Source of the DNA: an uncultured Pseudobutyrivibrio sp.
GTDB taxonomy: Bacteria > Bacillota > Clostridia > Lachnospirales > Lachnospiraceae
Assembly (NCBI GenBank): GCA_900546435.1
Contig: URCQ01000002.1
Span: forward strand, 74,213-138,212
Length of the DNA stretch: 64,000 nt
Direction of reading: 5' to 3'
The translations under genes and the position numbers were made by a program. The notes below the pieces were generated by a model. The model saw only the letters and a program-made list of their open reading frames with translations, had not been told where the DNA came from and did not search any database. Within the stretch, counting starts at the first letter, position 1, and each line of letters opens with the position of its first letter. Below, piece after piece: positions 55,218 through 63,945 of this stretch.

Positions 55218-55628
55218 ATATTTTCTCATCCAGATGTGCGGACATCCCTGATCGTCCTCAATCTCTCCGTATGCCCGGTATCCTGCTTTTTCGTAAAATC
55301 CCTTCGCTTGACACTGGGCATGGAGCATCATTTCTTCTGCGCCTTTTTCTTTCGCGGCTTTTTCTGCCTCCTGCACGATTGCAAGTCCCAGATCTTTTCC
55401 ACGATATTCCTTTGACACGGCAAGCCTTCCTAAAATATAAGTCCCACTCACCTCGCCCGGAAATATCCGACAGGTCGCAACCGGCTTATCCGCATCAAAC
55501 AGGACAACATGCATTGCTATGGCATCCATATCGTCAAATTCATCATCAAATCCCTGCTCCTGACAAAAGACTTTCTGCCGGATCTGGCTCGCTTCCTCTG
55601 GTAAATGATTGTATCTTTTTATCTGCAT
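55212..55628 (-). CDS. GNAT family N-acetyltransferase (ElaA-like)
   Basis: A 138-residue acetyltransferase. VATCRIFPGEVSGTYILGRLAVSK leads into YRGKDLGLAIVQEAEKAAKEKG, which holds the acetyl-CoA pyrophosphate-binding segment (RGKDLG). GFYEKAGYRAYGE is the typical motif B. The acceptor is unknown. It lies 28 bases after the HD-domain gene and may be co-transcribed. Confidence 0.9.
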   Translation of the reverse strand: MQIKRYNHLPEEASQIRQKVFCQEQGFDDEFDDMDAIAMHVVLFDADKPVATCRIFPGEVSGTYILGRLAVSKEYRGKDLGLAIVQEAEKAAKEKGAEEMMLHAQCQAKGFYEKAGYRAYGEIEDDQGCPHIWMRKYL

Positions 55629-55656
55629 TTGTATATTCCTTCTTTGTTTAAAATAC

Positions 55657-56244
55657 CTACTTTTTCAGATTCCCTTTTTCTATATGTTCCTGAATGATCT
55701 GATCTGTCACTTCGTATAGTTTTTCGGATCCCAGTGCAGTTTTTTTCTGTCTGCCATAGACCTGCTCAGCGCTTACGCCATGTTCTCTCCAATCGCCACC
55801 GCCATTACTATTATTTAAAAGAAGCGGCTGTAAGTTGTCCATGGCGTGCGCAAACTTGGATTCCGGTGTTGTAAAATCTTCAAACTCATCAAACAGTGCT
55901 ACCAGCTCTTTTTTCTGATCCTCTGGCAAAAGAGAAAAGATACGTTCTTTTGCTGCGTCTTCCCGTGCCTTTTGTGTCTTTAGGCCTTCAGCATCATAAG
56001 CGTAAGTATCGCCCGCATCAATCTCCACAATATCATGGATCAGACACATAAGCATAACCTTTGTAATATCCACCGATGTATTTGCATAATCGCGCAAAAG
56101 GTATGCCATAATTGCCATATGCCAGGCATGCTCTGAATCGTTTTCCCGGCGACCATGTCCGGATAAATGGGTCTGGCGCAGGATATTTTTTTCTTTATCA
56201 ATTTCCAAAATAAAATCCAATTGCTTCTTTAATCTCTCGTCCAT
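55657..56244 (-). CDS. HD-domain phosphohydrolase (YfbR/HDDC2-like)
   Basis: A 195-residue protein with the metal-binding HD pattern: H in NDSEHAWHMA, the HD pair in LMCLIHDIVEIDAGD, and a later D in AHAMDNLQP. This layout is that of YfbR/HDDC2, 5'-deoxynucleotidases that dephosphorylate deoxyribonucleoside monophosphates. GGAGGAAAAA precedes the ATG. Confidence 0.88.
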   Translation of the reverse strand: MDERLKKQLDFILEIDKEKNILRQTHLSGHGRRENDSEHAWHMAIMAYLLRDYANTSVDITKVMLMCLIHDIVEIDAGDTYAYDAEGLKTQKAREDAAKERIFSLLPEDQKKELVALFDEFEDFTTPESKFAHAMDNLQPLLLNNSNGGGDWREHGVSAEQVYGRQKKTALGSEKLYEVTDQIIQEHIEKGNLKK

Positions 56245-56301
56245 TATTTTTCCTCCAAAATGCGACCGCCTACTTAGTATTTTCCAATGGTGTCTTAATA
56301 C

Positions 56302-57237
56302 TTACTTTTCCAAAAATTCCTGAATCTGCCCATAAATAATATCCATCAGGCGCACACGCGCTTCCACAGATGCCCATGCAATATGCGGTGTGATGAGGAG
56401 TTTTGTACTGTCCTTGATACGTCGCAATGGATTGTCCTCGCGCATTGGCTCTGCATCTAATACATCTATACCTGCTGCTGCAATCGTACCTTGCTCCAAC
56501 GCAGTCGCTAAATCTTCTTCCACGACGATTGGACCACGCCCAACATTAATAAGAACTGCACTCTCTTTCATCTGCGCGAGTTCTTTCTCTCCAATCAGAT
56601 GCAAGGTATCATCCGTTAAAGGCGCATGAATAGAAATAACATCTGATGTTTTTAACAATGTCTGTAAATCCACTTCCTGATACTGCTTGTCATGGTTACG
56701 GCCGGACGTTGAAAAATACTGAACCTTACAACCAAATACTGTCGCAATCTCAGCCACACGTTTTCCAATTGCACCAAGACCAATGATACCCCAGGTCTTT
56801 CCCGCCAACTGATGAAACGTCTTTGCAAAATGCGTAAACATCTTATCATTTACATATTTTTCATCTTTTACATATGCATCATAATATGCCAGATTCTCAT
56901 ACAGGTAAAATAACAAGGCAAAGGTATGCTGCGCTACTGTTTCGGTCGAATAGCCTGCCACATTGCGCCATGCGATCTTTCTTTTTTCCAGATAATCCTT
57001 ATCCAGATTGTTGGTTCCTGTTGCAGTCACACAGATTAATTTCAAGTGTGAAGCTGTCGCAAGTGTTGCTTCATTCATGTTGCATTTATTCGTGATAATG
57101 ATATCGGCATCCCTCACACGCGCCGGTATTTCCTCATCTGTAGAAAAATTATACTCCACTAATTCCCCAAATTCTTGAAACTTTGCAAGATTAATGTCAT
57201 CACCTACCGTCTTTCGATCCAAAAATACGATTTTCAT
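56302..57237 (-). CDS. D-2-hydroxyacid dehydrogenase
   Basis: A 311-residue NAD-dependent dehydrogenase. WGIIGLGAIGKRVAEIA is the Rossmann glycine motif; the catalytic triad residues are R in NVGRGPIVVEEDL, E in DVLDAEPMREDNP and H in TPHIAWAS. It could act on glycerate, lactate or a similar 2-hydroxyacid. AGGAGGCTC precedes the ATG. It appears monocistronic or leads the HD-GNAT set. Confidence 0.92.
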   Translation of the reverse strand: MKIVFLDRKTVGDDINLAKFQEFGELVEYNFSTDEEIPARVRDADIIITNKCNMNEATLATASHLKLICVTATGTNNLDKDYLEKRKIAWRNVAGYSTETVAQHTFALLFYLYENLAYYDAYVKDEKYVNDKMFTHFAKTFHQLAGKTWGIIGLGAIGKRVAEIATVFGCKVQYFSTSGRNHDKQYQEVDLQTLLKTSDVISIHAPLTDDTLHLIGEKELAQMKESAVLINVGRGPIVVEEDLATALEQGTIAAAGIDVLDAEPMREDNPLRRIKDSTKLLITPHIAWASVEARVRLMDIIYGQIQEFLEK

Positions 57238-57355
57238 ATGAGCCTCCTAAACCTGTCTTTATTTCCTCATAAATTTCTATTGACATTTTATCATAAAATC
57301 ATGCATTCCTTTTACCCATTTTCACATATCCGCAGAAATTTTCTATGATACAAGA

Positions 57356-57412
57356 AAACACCCCACATGAGATCTGAGTATATATAATCTCTCACGCAGG
57401 GTGCTTTCTTTC
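57356..57412 (-). terminator. Terminator of the GH2 gene
   Basis: CACCCCACATGAGA (57359-57372) pairs imperfectly with TCTCTCACGCAGGGTG (57388-57403); a T run follows on the minus strand. Confidence 0.7.
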
Positions 57413-57475
57413 ATGATTGGGGTAACGATTCTATCAATCGCCTATGTAAAAAGGAAGAATTTGATATAAACAATA

Positions 57476-59734
57476 TTATTTTTTAATTTTATTTAACATA
57501 GCATTGATGCCCAAAACCTGCTCCTTCGGAAGTCCTCCAAAGCCAAGCATTCTCTTAACGGTAAATCCCATCATCATCTTCTGCGCTGCTTCCGGTTCGA
57601 TTTGATTTGCCATCGCCTTCATGCCCTTCTGTGGATCATCTTCGGAAGGATTCTGCTGACTCTCCTGCATCTTTGCCATCATGCCACCCATGAATTTTGC
57701 TCCTTCCGGATTTGCCATAATTTCTCCCATAGTGTCATTGATGGAGAAATATCCCTCTGGTGCTGTGATCTCAAACCAATTAATCACGTCACCTGTTACC
57801 GGCATATGATAGTCTGGATTTGGTTCGTCTACTTTTCTGATGGTTGCACTATCCTCGTATTCTCCTGCTTTTGCAATCAACGTTGTCTCACCGACATTTT
57901 TCACTTCAAATGTAAAGAAGTGGTCTTCTGCGTTCTGTTTTCCGACAGATTCTCCATTTACAAAAAGTTCTACCTCTGGAAGGTTTGAATACACTTTAAC
58001 GATCGTAACATCTTCATCTCGGTCTACATAATTCTTGCTGCAAAGATGAACAAATGGTTCGTCAGATAACCATGCTTTATAAGCATAAAAAGCATCCTTT
58101 TTGTACTTACGATCGAAGGTAACAAGACCCTTGTTGTTCATACCCTTACATCCGCCTTCGTCTCTGGCATCTGCTGCAAAATCAAACATATTCCAAACAT
58201 GCGTAGCCCATATAAAGTCTCTGGTGTAAAGCTGCTTAATAAGTTCTTCATGATAATGTGCCTGATATTCCTCGGTGTAATCACCCTGCTCCGGATGAGA
58301 TGTATGCCACTTGTAAGCCTCTGCACCATACTCACTCATACCAATTGGGATGTTTGGATACATTTCATGGAATGCATCCATAAATGGTCCATTCTGCTCG
58401 ATTTTTCCACCGTACCATCCCAGATACTGGTTGTAAGAAACCAAATCCGGTATCTCGATATACTGGCTCTCTGAAATATCACACATAGAAATAACTGCCA
58501 TAGTCGTAAGTCTTGTCTTATCCATTTCGTGAACCATATCATTTAAAATGTGATGATTCTCTAAAAGATCCGGATCTTTAGCTCCCTTCATGGTTATCTC
58601 ATTAGAGAGACCCCAGAAGAAAATGGATGGATGGTTATAATTTTGAACTACAAGCTCTTTCATCTGTGAAACGGTATTCTCACGGCCATTTGGCATATGT
58701 ACAGAAATATATGGAATCTCTGCCCAGAGCACAAATCCTAACTCATCACATAAATCGTAAAAATATTGATCATGTTGATAATGTGCCAGACGAATGGTCG
58801 TTGCACCAAGTTCATAAATAATCTTAGCATCTTCTTCATGCATCTCAGGTGTAAGTGCATTACCGATATGCGGTCTGTCCTGATGGCGTGATACGCCGCG
58901 AAGTGGATAATATTCACCATTTAGGAAGAAGCCTTTTTCCGGATCTACTTTAAACGTGCGGCAGCCAAAACGTGTGGTTCTCTCATCAATCACCTGCCCA
59001 TCTTTCTTTAATTCTACATGCATGGTGTAAAGATGCGGGTCCTTGCGTCCATTCCAAAGATGAACGTTTGTGATGGTCTGCTCTGCTTTAGTCTGATCTG
59101 CACATACTGTAACGGTATCAACGACGGTATCTCCGTCTGTGATGGTATATACCAATTCTTCCTGACTTCCTGCATTTGTCAGATACACCTCTGTTGTAAT
59201 CTTAGCATCTTGACCTGTCACTTCCGGTGTTACCTTAATCGCAGGACTTCCATAATAATCCAGATCAAAACGTGTCTCATCCACAAGAAGCAAAGATACC
59301 TTACGATACAATCCGCCGTAGAAAGTAAAGTCTGCATTCTGTGGATAAACATGGTCATTTGGTGCATTATCAACTGCAACTACAATCTCATTTTCCTCTT
59401 TCAAATATGATGTAATGTTGGCTCTCCATGTTGAATAACCACCGTCATGCTTTGCTACAGATTCACCATTTACAAATAATTCTGCGGAAGAATTTGCCGC
59501 TTCAAACTCAATATAAACTTCCTTTCCCTCAGCAATCTCTGCCTTAGAAAGATTTTTTGCATAATAGCATGTTCCACGATAATAATCGCTTCCACCATCC
59601 TGACCATCATCGCCATTCCAGGTATGAGGCAGATGCAAAGTCTCCCAGTTTCCTACGGAAGTAGTCCTGTCTGTTACAGTAACAGCATCTTTTGTGAACT
59701 TCCAATTTTCATTCCAAGTAAATTTCTTGCTCAT
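57476..59734 (-). CDS. GH2 glycoside hydrolase (beta-galactosidase/glucuronidase type) with helical tail
   Basis: A 752-residue cytoplasmic enzyme. An N-terminal jelly roll (LHLPHTWNGDDGQDGG), an Ig-like domain and a TIM barrel carry acid/base E379 (GLSNEITM) and nucleophile E468 (MSEYGAEAY). The usual LacZ-type small domain is absent. After an Ig-like domain (VELFVNGESVGKQN) a tail of about 90 residues follows, rich in methionine (MANPEGAKFMGGMMAKM, then KMMMGFTVKRML), which resembles the tail of the esterase at 19823. It probably removes terminal beta-linked galactose or a related sugar. Confidence 0.92.
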   Translation of the reverse strand: MSKKFTWNENWKFTKDAVTVTDRTTSVGNWETLHLPHTWNGDDGQDGGSDYYRGTCYYAKNLSKAEIAEGKEVYIEFEAANSSAELFVNGESVAKHDGGYSTWRANITSYLKEENEIVVAVDNAPNDHVYPQNADFTFYGGLYRKVSLLLVDETRFDLDYYGSPAIKVTPEVTGQDAKITTEVYLTNAGSQEELVYTITDGDTVVDTVTVCADQTKAEQTITNVHLWNGRKDPHLYTMHVELKKDGQVIDERTTRFGCRTFKVDPEKGFFLNGEYYPLRGVSRHQDRPHIGNALTPEMHEEDAKIIYELGATTIRLAHYQHDQYFYDLCDELGFVLWAEIPYISVHMPNGRENTVSQMKELVVQNYNHPSIFFWGLSNEITMKGAKDPDLLENHHILNDMVHEMDKTRLTTMAVISMCDISESQYIEIPDLVSYNQYLGWYGGKIEQNGPFMDAFHEMYPNIPIGMSEYGAEAYKWHTSHPEQGDYTEEYQAHYHEELIKQLYTRDFIWATHVWNMFDFAADARDEGGCKGMNNKGLVTFDRKYKKDAFYAYKAWLSDEPFVHLCSKNYVDRDEDVTIVKVYSNLPEVELFVNGESVGKQNAEDHFFTFEVKNVGETTLIAKAGEYEDSATIRKVDEPNPDYHMPVTGDVINWFEITAPEGYFSINDTMGEIMANPEGAKFMGGMMAKMQESQQNPSEDDPQKGMKAMANQIEPEAAQKMMMGFTVKRMLGFGGLPKEQVLGINAMLNKIKK

Positions 59735-59898
59735 ACTCGCTCTCCTTTTTGTAGTGTCTTTCTATTATTGAATGTGTCTTACTAACATTCTTCTTTGCTA
59801 ACTACATCATAGAGAATACTGCTTTTTTTCTTATTCAAAAATTTGCTTTTTCTTTCAATTTTCGTATTTTCTTACAAGTATTTCTGACAATCCCACTG

Positions 59899-59926
59899 TA
59901 TTTTCTACGCCGCAATAACAAAAAAA
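59899..59926 (-). repeat. Copy 2 of a motif found after terminators
   Basis: TGTATTTTC, variable part, ATAACAAAAA; joins the T run of the terminator at 59925-59963 and lies upstream of the GH2 gene. Confidence 0.55.
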
Positions 59927-59963
59927 CGATAACACCCACACAATGTGTGAATGTTACCGTCTT
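59925..59963 (-). terminator. Terminator of the NfeD gene
   Basis: ACGATAACA and CACACA (59925-59942) pair with TGTGTG and TGTTACCGT (59944-59960); the minus strand runs into seven T. Confidence 0.75.
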
Positions 59964-59986
59964 TTACTCATCTTATTTTTTACACC

Positions 59987-60445
59987 TTACTTGCGCTTTA
60001 AAATCATCTTAACACCACGAATTTCTGATACAATTGCCTGTTCATCTTTTGTAAAGATATCATCATCCTCTGCCGCTCTCGCACTCCATTCCATGCCATT
60101 GTAAAGGACTTTTCCCGTCTCCTTACGATTGTTAACTTCTTCTAAAACACGTACTTCTTTCCCAATGCATTCTTCGTAATTTGTTGCAACCTTGCGACTT
60201 TCCAGATATTTTTTCGCCCACGGTCTTGTAAAATACAGCAATAAAAATGTTACAATAAAGAACACCACAATTTGTAGTGCCGGATGTCCACCACATAAAC
60301 ACACAATGAGTGCAGCCAATGCTCCTCCGGAAACCCAGATAGATGTTAGTCCAACCGTAATAATTTCAATTATCGCTGTAACTAAAACTACTGCAAGCCA
60401 TACATACATCCAATCACTTAATACGAAATCAACTACAATCTGCAT
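59987..60445 (-). CDS. NfeD family membrane protein
   Basis: A 152-residue protein. Two to four membrane helices (residues 10-70, including TAIIEIITVGLTSIWVSGGALAAL) are followed by a soluble OB-fold domain (ECIGKEVRVLEEV, GKVLYNGMEWSARAA). NfeD proteins act with flotillin-like or stomatin proteins in membrane organisation; none is encoded beside it. It lies 56 bases after the unknown gene at 60502. Confidence 0.9.
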   Translation of the reverse strand: MQIVVDFVLSDWMYVWLAVVLVTAIIEIITVGLTSIWVSGGALAALIVCLCGGHPALQIVVFFIVTFLLLYFTRPWAKKYLESRKVATNYEECIGKEVRVLEEVNNRKETGKVLYNGMEWSARAAEDDDIFTKDEQAIVSEIRGVKMILKRK

Positions 60446-60501
60446 AATTTTTTCCTCCTGGTAAAATATGTAATATGTCTATTGTATCTGCGTTTTCATT
60501 C

Positions 60502-60918
60502 TTACATTGTCCGTAAGCGTCGTACAATGTCTTCCACTTGTTGTATCGCATCCTCAACCTGATTTCTTGCCTCATTGATGCGATCCTGCACAAGCCAATC
60601 TGCCACAAGACCATCAAAGAAGAAATCTGCAAATGTCAAAAAATCACCAACATTCAAATTCAGATTGTGCGTCATATTCACATCCTGCAACTCACGGCTA
60701 AAGCTCTGTAAATTATATTTTGCTTCCTCCATGTACTTTTGTGCATTTCCCATTTTGGAGTGTTTGACTAATCCACTAATCATGCCACCACCGAAAAGAT
60801 CTAAAAGTCCCCAATTACCCGCAGACTGTAACTCGCCACGTGCTGCCCGAAGTGATGATAATGCACGCTCTCCTGCATCAATTGCTTCGTTACGTTCCTT
60901 TTCAAAATCGTATGCCAT
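60502..60918 (-). CDS. Unknown small helical protein
   Basis: A 138-residue, almost all-helical protein. Two coiled-coil stretches (RNEAIDAGERALSSLRAARGELQ and ARNQVEDAIQQVEDIVRRLR) flank a glycine- and hydrophobic-rich centre (LLDLFGGGMISGLVKHSKM). I know no function for it. The central glycine patch may insert into membrane, which would fit its position before NfeD. GGAGATATACG precedes the ATG. Confidence 0.8.
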   Translation of the reverse strand: MAYDFEKERNEAIDAGERALSSLRAARGELQSAGNWGLLDLFGGGMISGLVKHSKMGNAQKYMEEAKYNLQSFSRELQDVNMTHNLNLNVGDFLTFADFFFDGLVADWLVQDRINEARNQVEDAIQQVEDIVRRLRTM

Positions 60919-61178
60919 CGTATATCTCCTTATACTATCTATCTTATGCTATTCATCTGATAAGATAATCCATAATTATCTTTATTTGCGTCTTATTATA
61001 CACGATAGCGCAACTTTTGTCATCGCAGAGTCACTCGTATTCATCAAATTGAAAATCTTTTATTTAAATTCCACCACTCATTCACCAAATATAATGATAT
61101 ATATGCTCACATTTTTATGATATAATATTTCAAAAATAATGATTTCATAAAAAACATCAATATAAGGGGGCACTCAAT

Positions 61179-62189
61179 GTGAATGAAGCATTAAATAAAC
61201 TCAAAAAAAATGAGACAGTTGATCTCATAGACCTGCTTGAATTAATTAACTTATATAAAATCACTCATCTTTATTATACAGATAAGACAAAGGCGTTTTC
61301 CCTAACTTCTATATATGTAAACGAATTTCGTTTTGATGAATATGAAGATAAATGTGAATACGTCTTTTTGAGCGATAAAGATCCCTTTCAAGCGCTGAGT
61401 TTAAATGCCAAAGATGTCATTTCTTTTAATGCTTCCTATTTTGGTGGATGGGTGATTATCGATATAACTTTAAAAGATGATATTTCATTAGATGTACGCA
61501 TTCCGGACGTAGACACGGCGGAGAAAGACAAAGTTAAAAGCAGAGAAATTTCTAGATATAATTTTAGAGATATGATTGAATCTGCTTTTCACGACACAAA
61601 GGCTATCTGTGATGAAGTTACCATTTCCAATCCTTACGAAATGACTTTTCATGCCAAAAATCTGTATATAGAATTTCCGGAATATTACGGTACAAAGTTT
61701 CGTATATACAATGACTCCCTCGAACTGGAGTACGCAGCAAAAAAAACAGTATGCGTTTCCCATGGTAAGGAAAACAACAAGAACTGGATGAAATTTATTA
61801 TAGAAGTATCTGCCTTTGTATCAATTACATTGACATTTTCCCTAGATTATGATGCATATGTCAGCCTCTTTGATTCCTATAAAAAATGTAAATATTGTGA
61901 GAACTGGATCTATTGGGAAAGTGTAGATAAAAATGGGTATTGCAAATCTTGTATTGAAAGATTCGGATTATATCCAGCGGACGAAACAAAAGAACAAACG
62001 CCAATAGATTCTGGTGTTAATGAGACGAAAGAAAATGTCAAAGAAGAAACACAGAACATTTTTTCAGATGAATATTATGATGATGAATATGACGATGACT
62101 ATGAGAACTATTCTTCCTTAGAAGAAGAATATAACTATGATGAGGACGCTATGCAGTCAGACCCGAGATACTGGGATAGACTCTATTGA
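61179..62189 (+). CDS. Unknown protein with zinc ribbon and acidic tail
   Basis: A 336-residue protein starting at GTG 61179, 8 bases after AAGGGGG. The first 230 residues do not match a family I know. A CKYC(N17)CKSC zinc ribbon (two CxxC pairs) follows near residue 245. The tail is extremely acidic (runs such as DEYYDDEYDDDYENY) and would be disordered. It resembles a scaffold or regulator rather than an enzyme. It is divergent from the gene at 60502 and ends in a bidirectional terminator. Confidence 0.8.
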   Translation: MNEALNKLKKNETVDLIDLLELINLYKITHLYYTDKTKAFSLTSIYVNEFRFDEYEDKCEYVFLSDKDPFQALSLNAKDVISFNASYFGGWVIIDITLKDDISLDVRIPDVDTAEKDKVKSREISRYNFRDMIESAFHDTKAICDEVTISNPYEMTFHAKNLYIEFPEYYGTKFRIYNDSLELEYAAKKTVCVSHGKENNKNWMKFIIEVSAFVSITLTFSLDYDAYVSLFDSYKKCKYCENWIYWESVDKNGYCKSCIERFGLYPADETKEQTPIDSGVNETKENVKEETQNIFSDEYYDDEYDDDYENYSSLEEEYNYDEDAMQSDPRYWDRLY

Positions 62190-62195
62190 TGAAAA

Positions 62196-62248
62196 AGAAT
62201 GCGCATGACTTGTGCCAGCCTAAGCCGACACCTGTCATGCGCAGTTTC
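62196..62248. terminator. Bidirectional terminator
   Basis: TGCGCATGAC (62200-62209) pairs with GTCATGCGCA (62234-62243). It ends the zinc-ribbon gene and the convergent aldolase gene. Confidence 0.8.
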
Positions 62249-62262
62249 GTTTCTTTACGACT

Positions 62263-62916
62263 TTAGTCACCAAAAACAGCACGATAATCTGCCTGGAATT
62301 TCTCGATTCCGGCATCTGTCAATGGATGCTTTGTCATCTGTTCGATTACTTTATAAGGTACCGTTGCAATATCAGCTCCAGCAAGTGCACAATCCGTAAC
62401 ATGAATTGGATTACGGATAGATGCTGCGATAATTTCCGTGTCATATCCATAATTATCAAAAATGGTCACAATATCTTCAATCAAACCAATACCTGGTTGA
62501 CTGATATCATCGAGTCTTCCAAGAAATGGTGATACATACGTAGCTCCTGCTTCAGCTGCAAGAAGTGCCTGATTTGCTGTAAAGATCAAGGTAACGTTCG
62601 TCTTGATGCCTTCTGCTGAAAGAACTTTTACTGCCTTAAGTCCTTCTACTGTCATAGGAATTTTTACAACCATGTTTGGATGAATGGCCGCGATTTCTCT
62701 ACCTTCTTTGATCATGCCTTCTGCATCTACCGTTGTAGCCTTTACTTCGCCACTGATTGGTCCATCTACAATAGATGTAATTTCCTTGATTACCTCGTTA
62801 AAGTCTCTTCCTTCTTTTGCAATCAATGATGGATTTGTTGTAACCCCACAAATAACGCCCATGTCATTTGCTTTTCTAATATCATCTACATTTGCAGTAT
62901 CGATAAAAAACTTCAT
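62263..62916 (-). CDS. Transaldolase-like fructose-6-phosphate aldolase
   Basis: A 217-residue member of the TalC/FSA family. FIDTANVDDIRKAN starts the barrel; GVTTNPSLIAKEGRD is characteristic; K85 in NMVVKIPMT forms the Schiff base. The short length is that of the FSA/TalC class. It acts as a transaldolase or fructose-6-phosphate aldolase in the pentose phosphate pathway and so complements the split transketolase encoded at 48774-50539. AGGAGGGATG precedes the ATG. Confidence 0.93.
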   Translation of the reverse strand: MKFFIDTANVDDIRKANDMGVICGVTTNPSLIAKEGRDFNEVIKEITSIVDGPISGEVKATTVDAEGMIKEGREIAAIHPNMVVKIPMTVEGLKAVKVLSAEGIKTNVTLIFTANQALLAAEAGATYVSPFLGRLDDISQPGIGLIEDIVTIFDNYGYDTEIIAASIRNPIHVTDCALAGADIATVPYKVIEQMTKHPLTDAGIEKFQADYRAVFGD

Positions 62917-63051
62917 CCTTCATCCCTCCTGAATCTATCGTTTTCTCTCAATGACTTCATTGTACGAATTCTGAATAGAAAGTACAATTGCATTTCGGCA
63001 GGTTGATAAAAAAGTGAACCAACTTCCTCAAAAAACCCACTAAATATCTCA

Positions 63052-63537
63052 TCAAACGATAATATCTGACAAAGTAAATGGTATGACCTTACGCAATCCA
63101 TCTAAGGACACCTCTACCTGATAGCCAATCTTACCTCCGCTGAAAATAATCGTATCATACGCCTCTGCACTTTGATGAATAACCGTTTGAAATACTTTTT
63201 TCATTCCAATCGGCGAACATCCACCATGAATATAACCGGTAAGTCCTAGCAATTCTTTGGATTTTACCATGGCAATCGACTTTTCACCTACTGCATTTGC
63301 CGCTTTCTTCAAATCTAATTCTTCTGCCACCGGAATCACAAATACATAGTGCTCCTTGCTTTTCCCCACAGTTACTAATGTTTTGAATACTTTATCCACA
63401 TTTTGCCCTAATACAGTAGCAACTTCTACACCACTGATGGCATCTGTATCTGCATAACAATAGTGACTATACTCCACCTTTGCCTGCTCTAAAAGACGCA
63501 TAACATTTGTTTTTTCTTCTTTCGCTTTCTTTGCCAT
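63052..63537 (-). CDS. ybaK: Cys-tRNA(Pro)/YbaK-family deacylase
   Basis: A 161-residue editing enzyme. The ATG at 63537 (MAKKAKEEKTNVMRLL) is chosen because the protein aligns to YbaK from there; the frame is open to 63738 but overlaps the small membrane protein gene. Landmarks are VFKTLVTVG, YVFVIPVAEELDLKKAA with the catalytic Lys, and GGCSPIGMKK. It hydrolyses mischarged Cys-tRNA(Pro). Confidence 0.9.
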   Translation of the reverse strand: MAKKAKEEKTNVMRLLEQAKVEYSHYCYADTDAISGVEVATVLGQNVDKVFKTLVTVGKSKEHYVFVIPVAEELDLKKAANAVGEKSIAMVKSKELLGLTGYIHGGCSPIGMKKVFQTVIHQSAEAYDTIIFSGGKIGYQVEVSLDGLRKVIPFTLSDIIV

Positions 63538-63557
63538 AAAATACACCTGATTTCTTT

Positions 63558-63770
63558 TTACTTTGATATTGCTAGTGCAATAATTCCGCCTATAATTGCC
63601 AGTGGAAGCGCTATGTATATCAGACCTCCAAGGAAAAGTCCTATAATTACAATGGGTAGAAAGATTACATATATACCTACTTTTAGTAATCCCCAGGTCA
63701 TTTTTATAGCTAGTGCTATAACCTTCCACATAAACCATACAAACGCAAGAATAAATAATGCTGTAAGCAT
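63558..63770 (-). CDS. Small membrane protein, unknown
   Basis: A 70-residue protein whose sequence is almost entirely membrane helix (ALFILAFVWFMWKVIALAI and VGIYVIFLPIVIIGLFLGGL). The ATG at 63770 has GAGGTG 6 bases before it; the frame extends to 63809. No family is recognised. It lies 20 bases before ybaK. Confidence 0.65.
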   Translation of the reverse strand: MLTALFILAFVWFMWKVIALAIKMTWGLLKVGIYVIFLPIVIIGLFLGGLIYIALPLAIIGGIIALAISK

Positions 63771-63874
63771 AATCATCACCTCTTTCATATTTTCCATATC
63801 ATATAGCAACTGTATAAAAATGTAAATATTTCTAATCCGTTCTTAATAAATCTTTTATATTTATATAATATCTA

Positions 63875-63902
63875 TTGTATTTTCCTCGGTGATACAACAA
63901 AA
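63875..63902 (-). repeat. Copy 3 of a motif found after terminators
   Basis: TGTATTTTC, variable part, ACAACAAAAA; joins the T run of the tRNA terminator and lies upstream of the small membrane protein gene. Confidence 0.55.
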
Positions 63903-63926
63903 AAATCACCTGCTTTTGCAGATGAT
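63902..63926 (-). terminator. Terminator downstream of the tRNA
   Basis: ATCACCTGC (63905-63913) pairs with GCAGATGAT (63918-63926), one G-T pair, followed on the minus strand by seven T. Confidence 0.75.
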
Positions 63927-63945
63927 ACTTTACATAATATAAAAG

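Noticed and set aside
58336..58474. Overlapping frames inside the GH2 gene
   Set aside because: They are alternative readings of a well-conserved enzyme.
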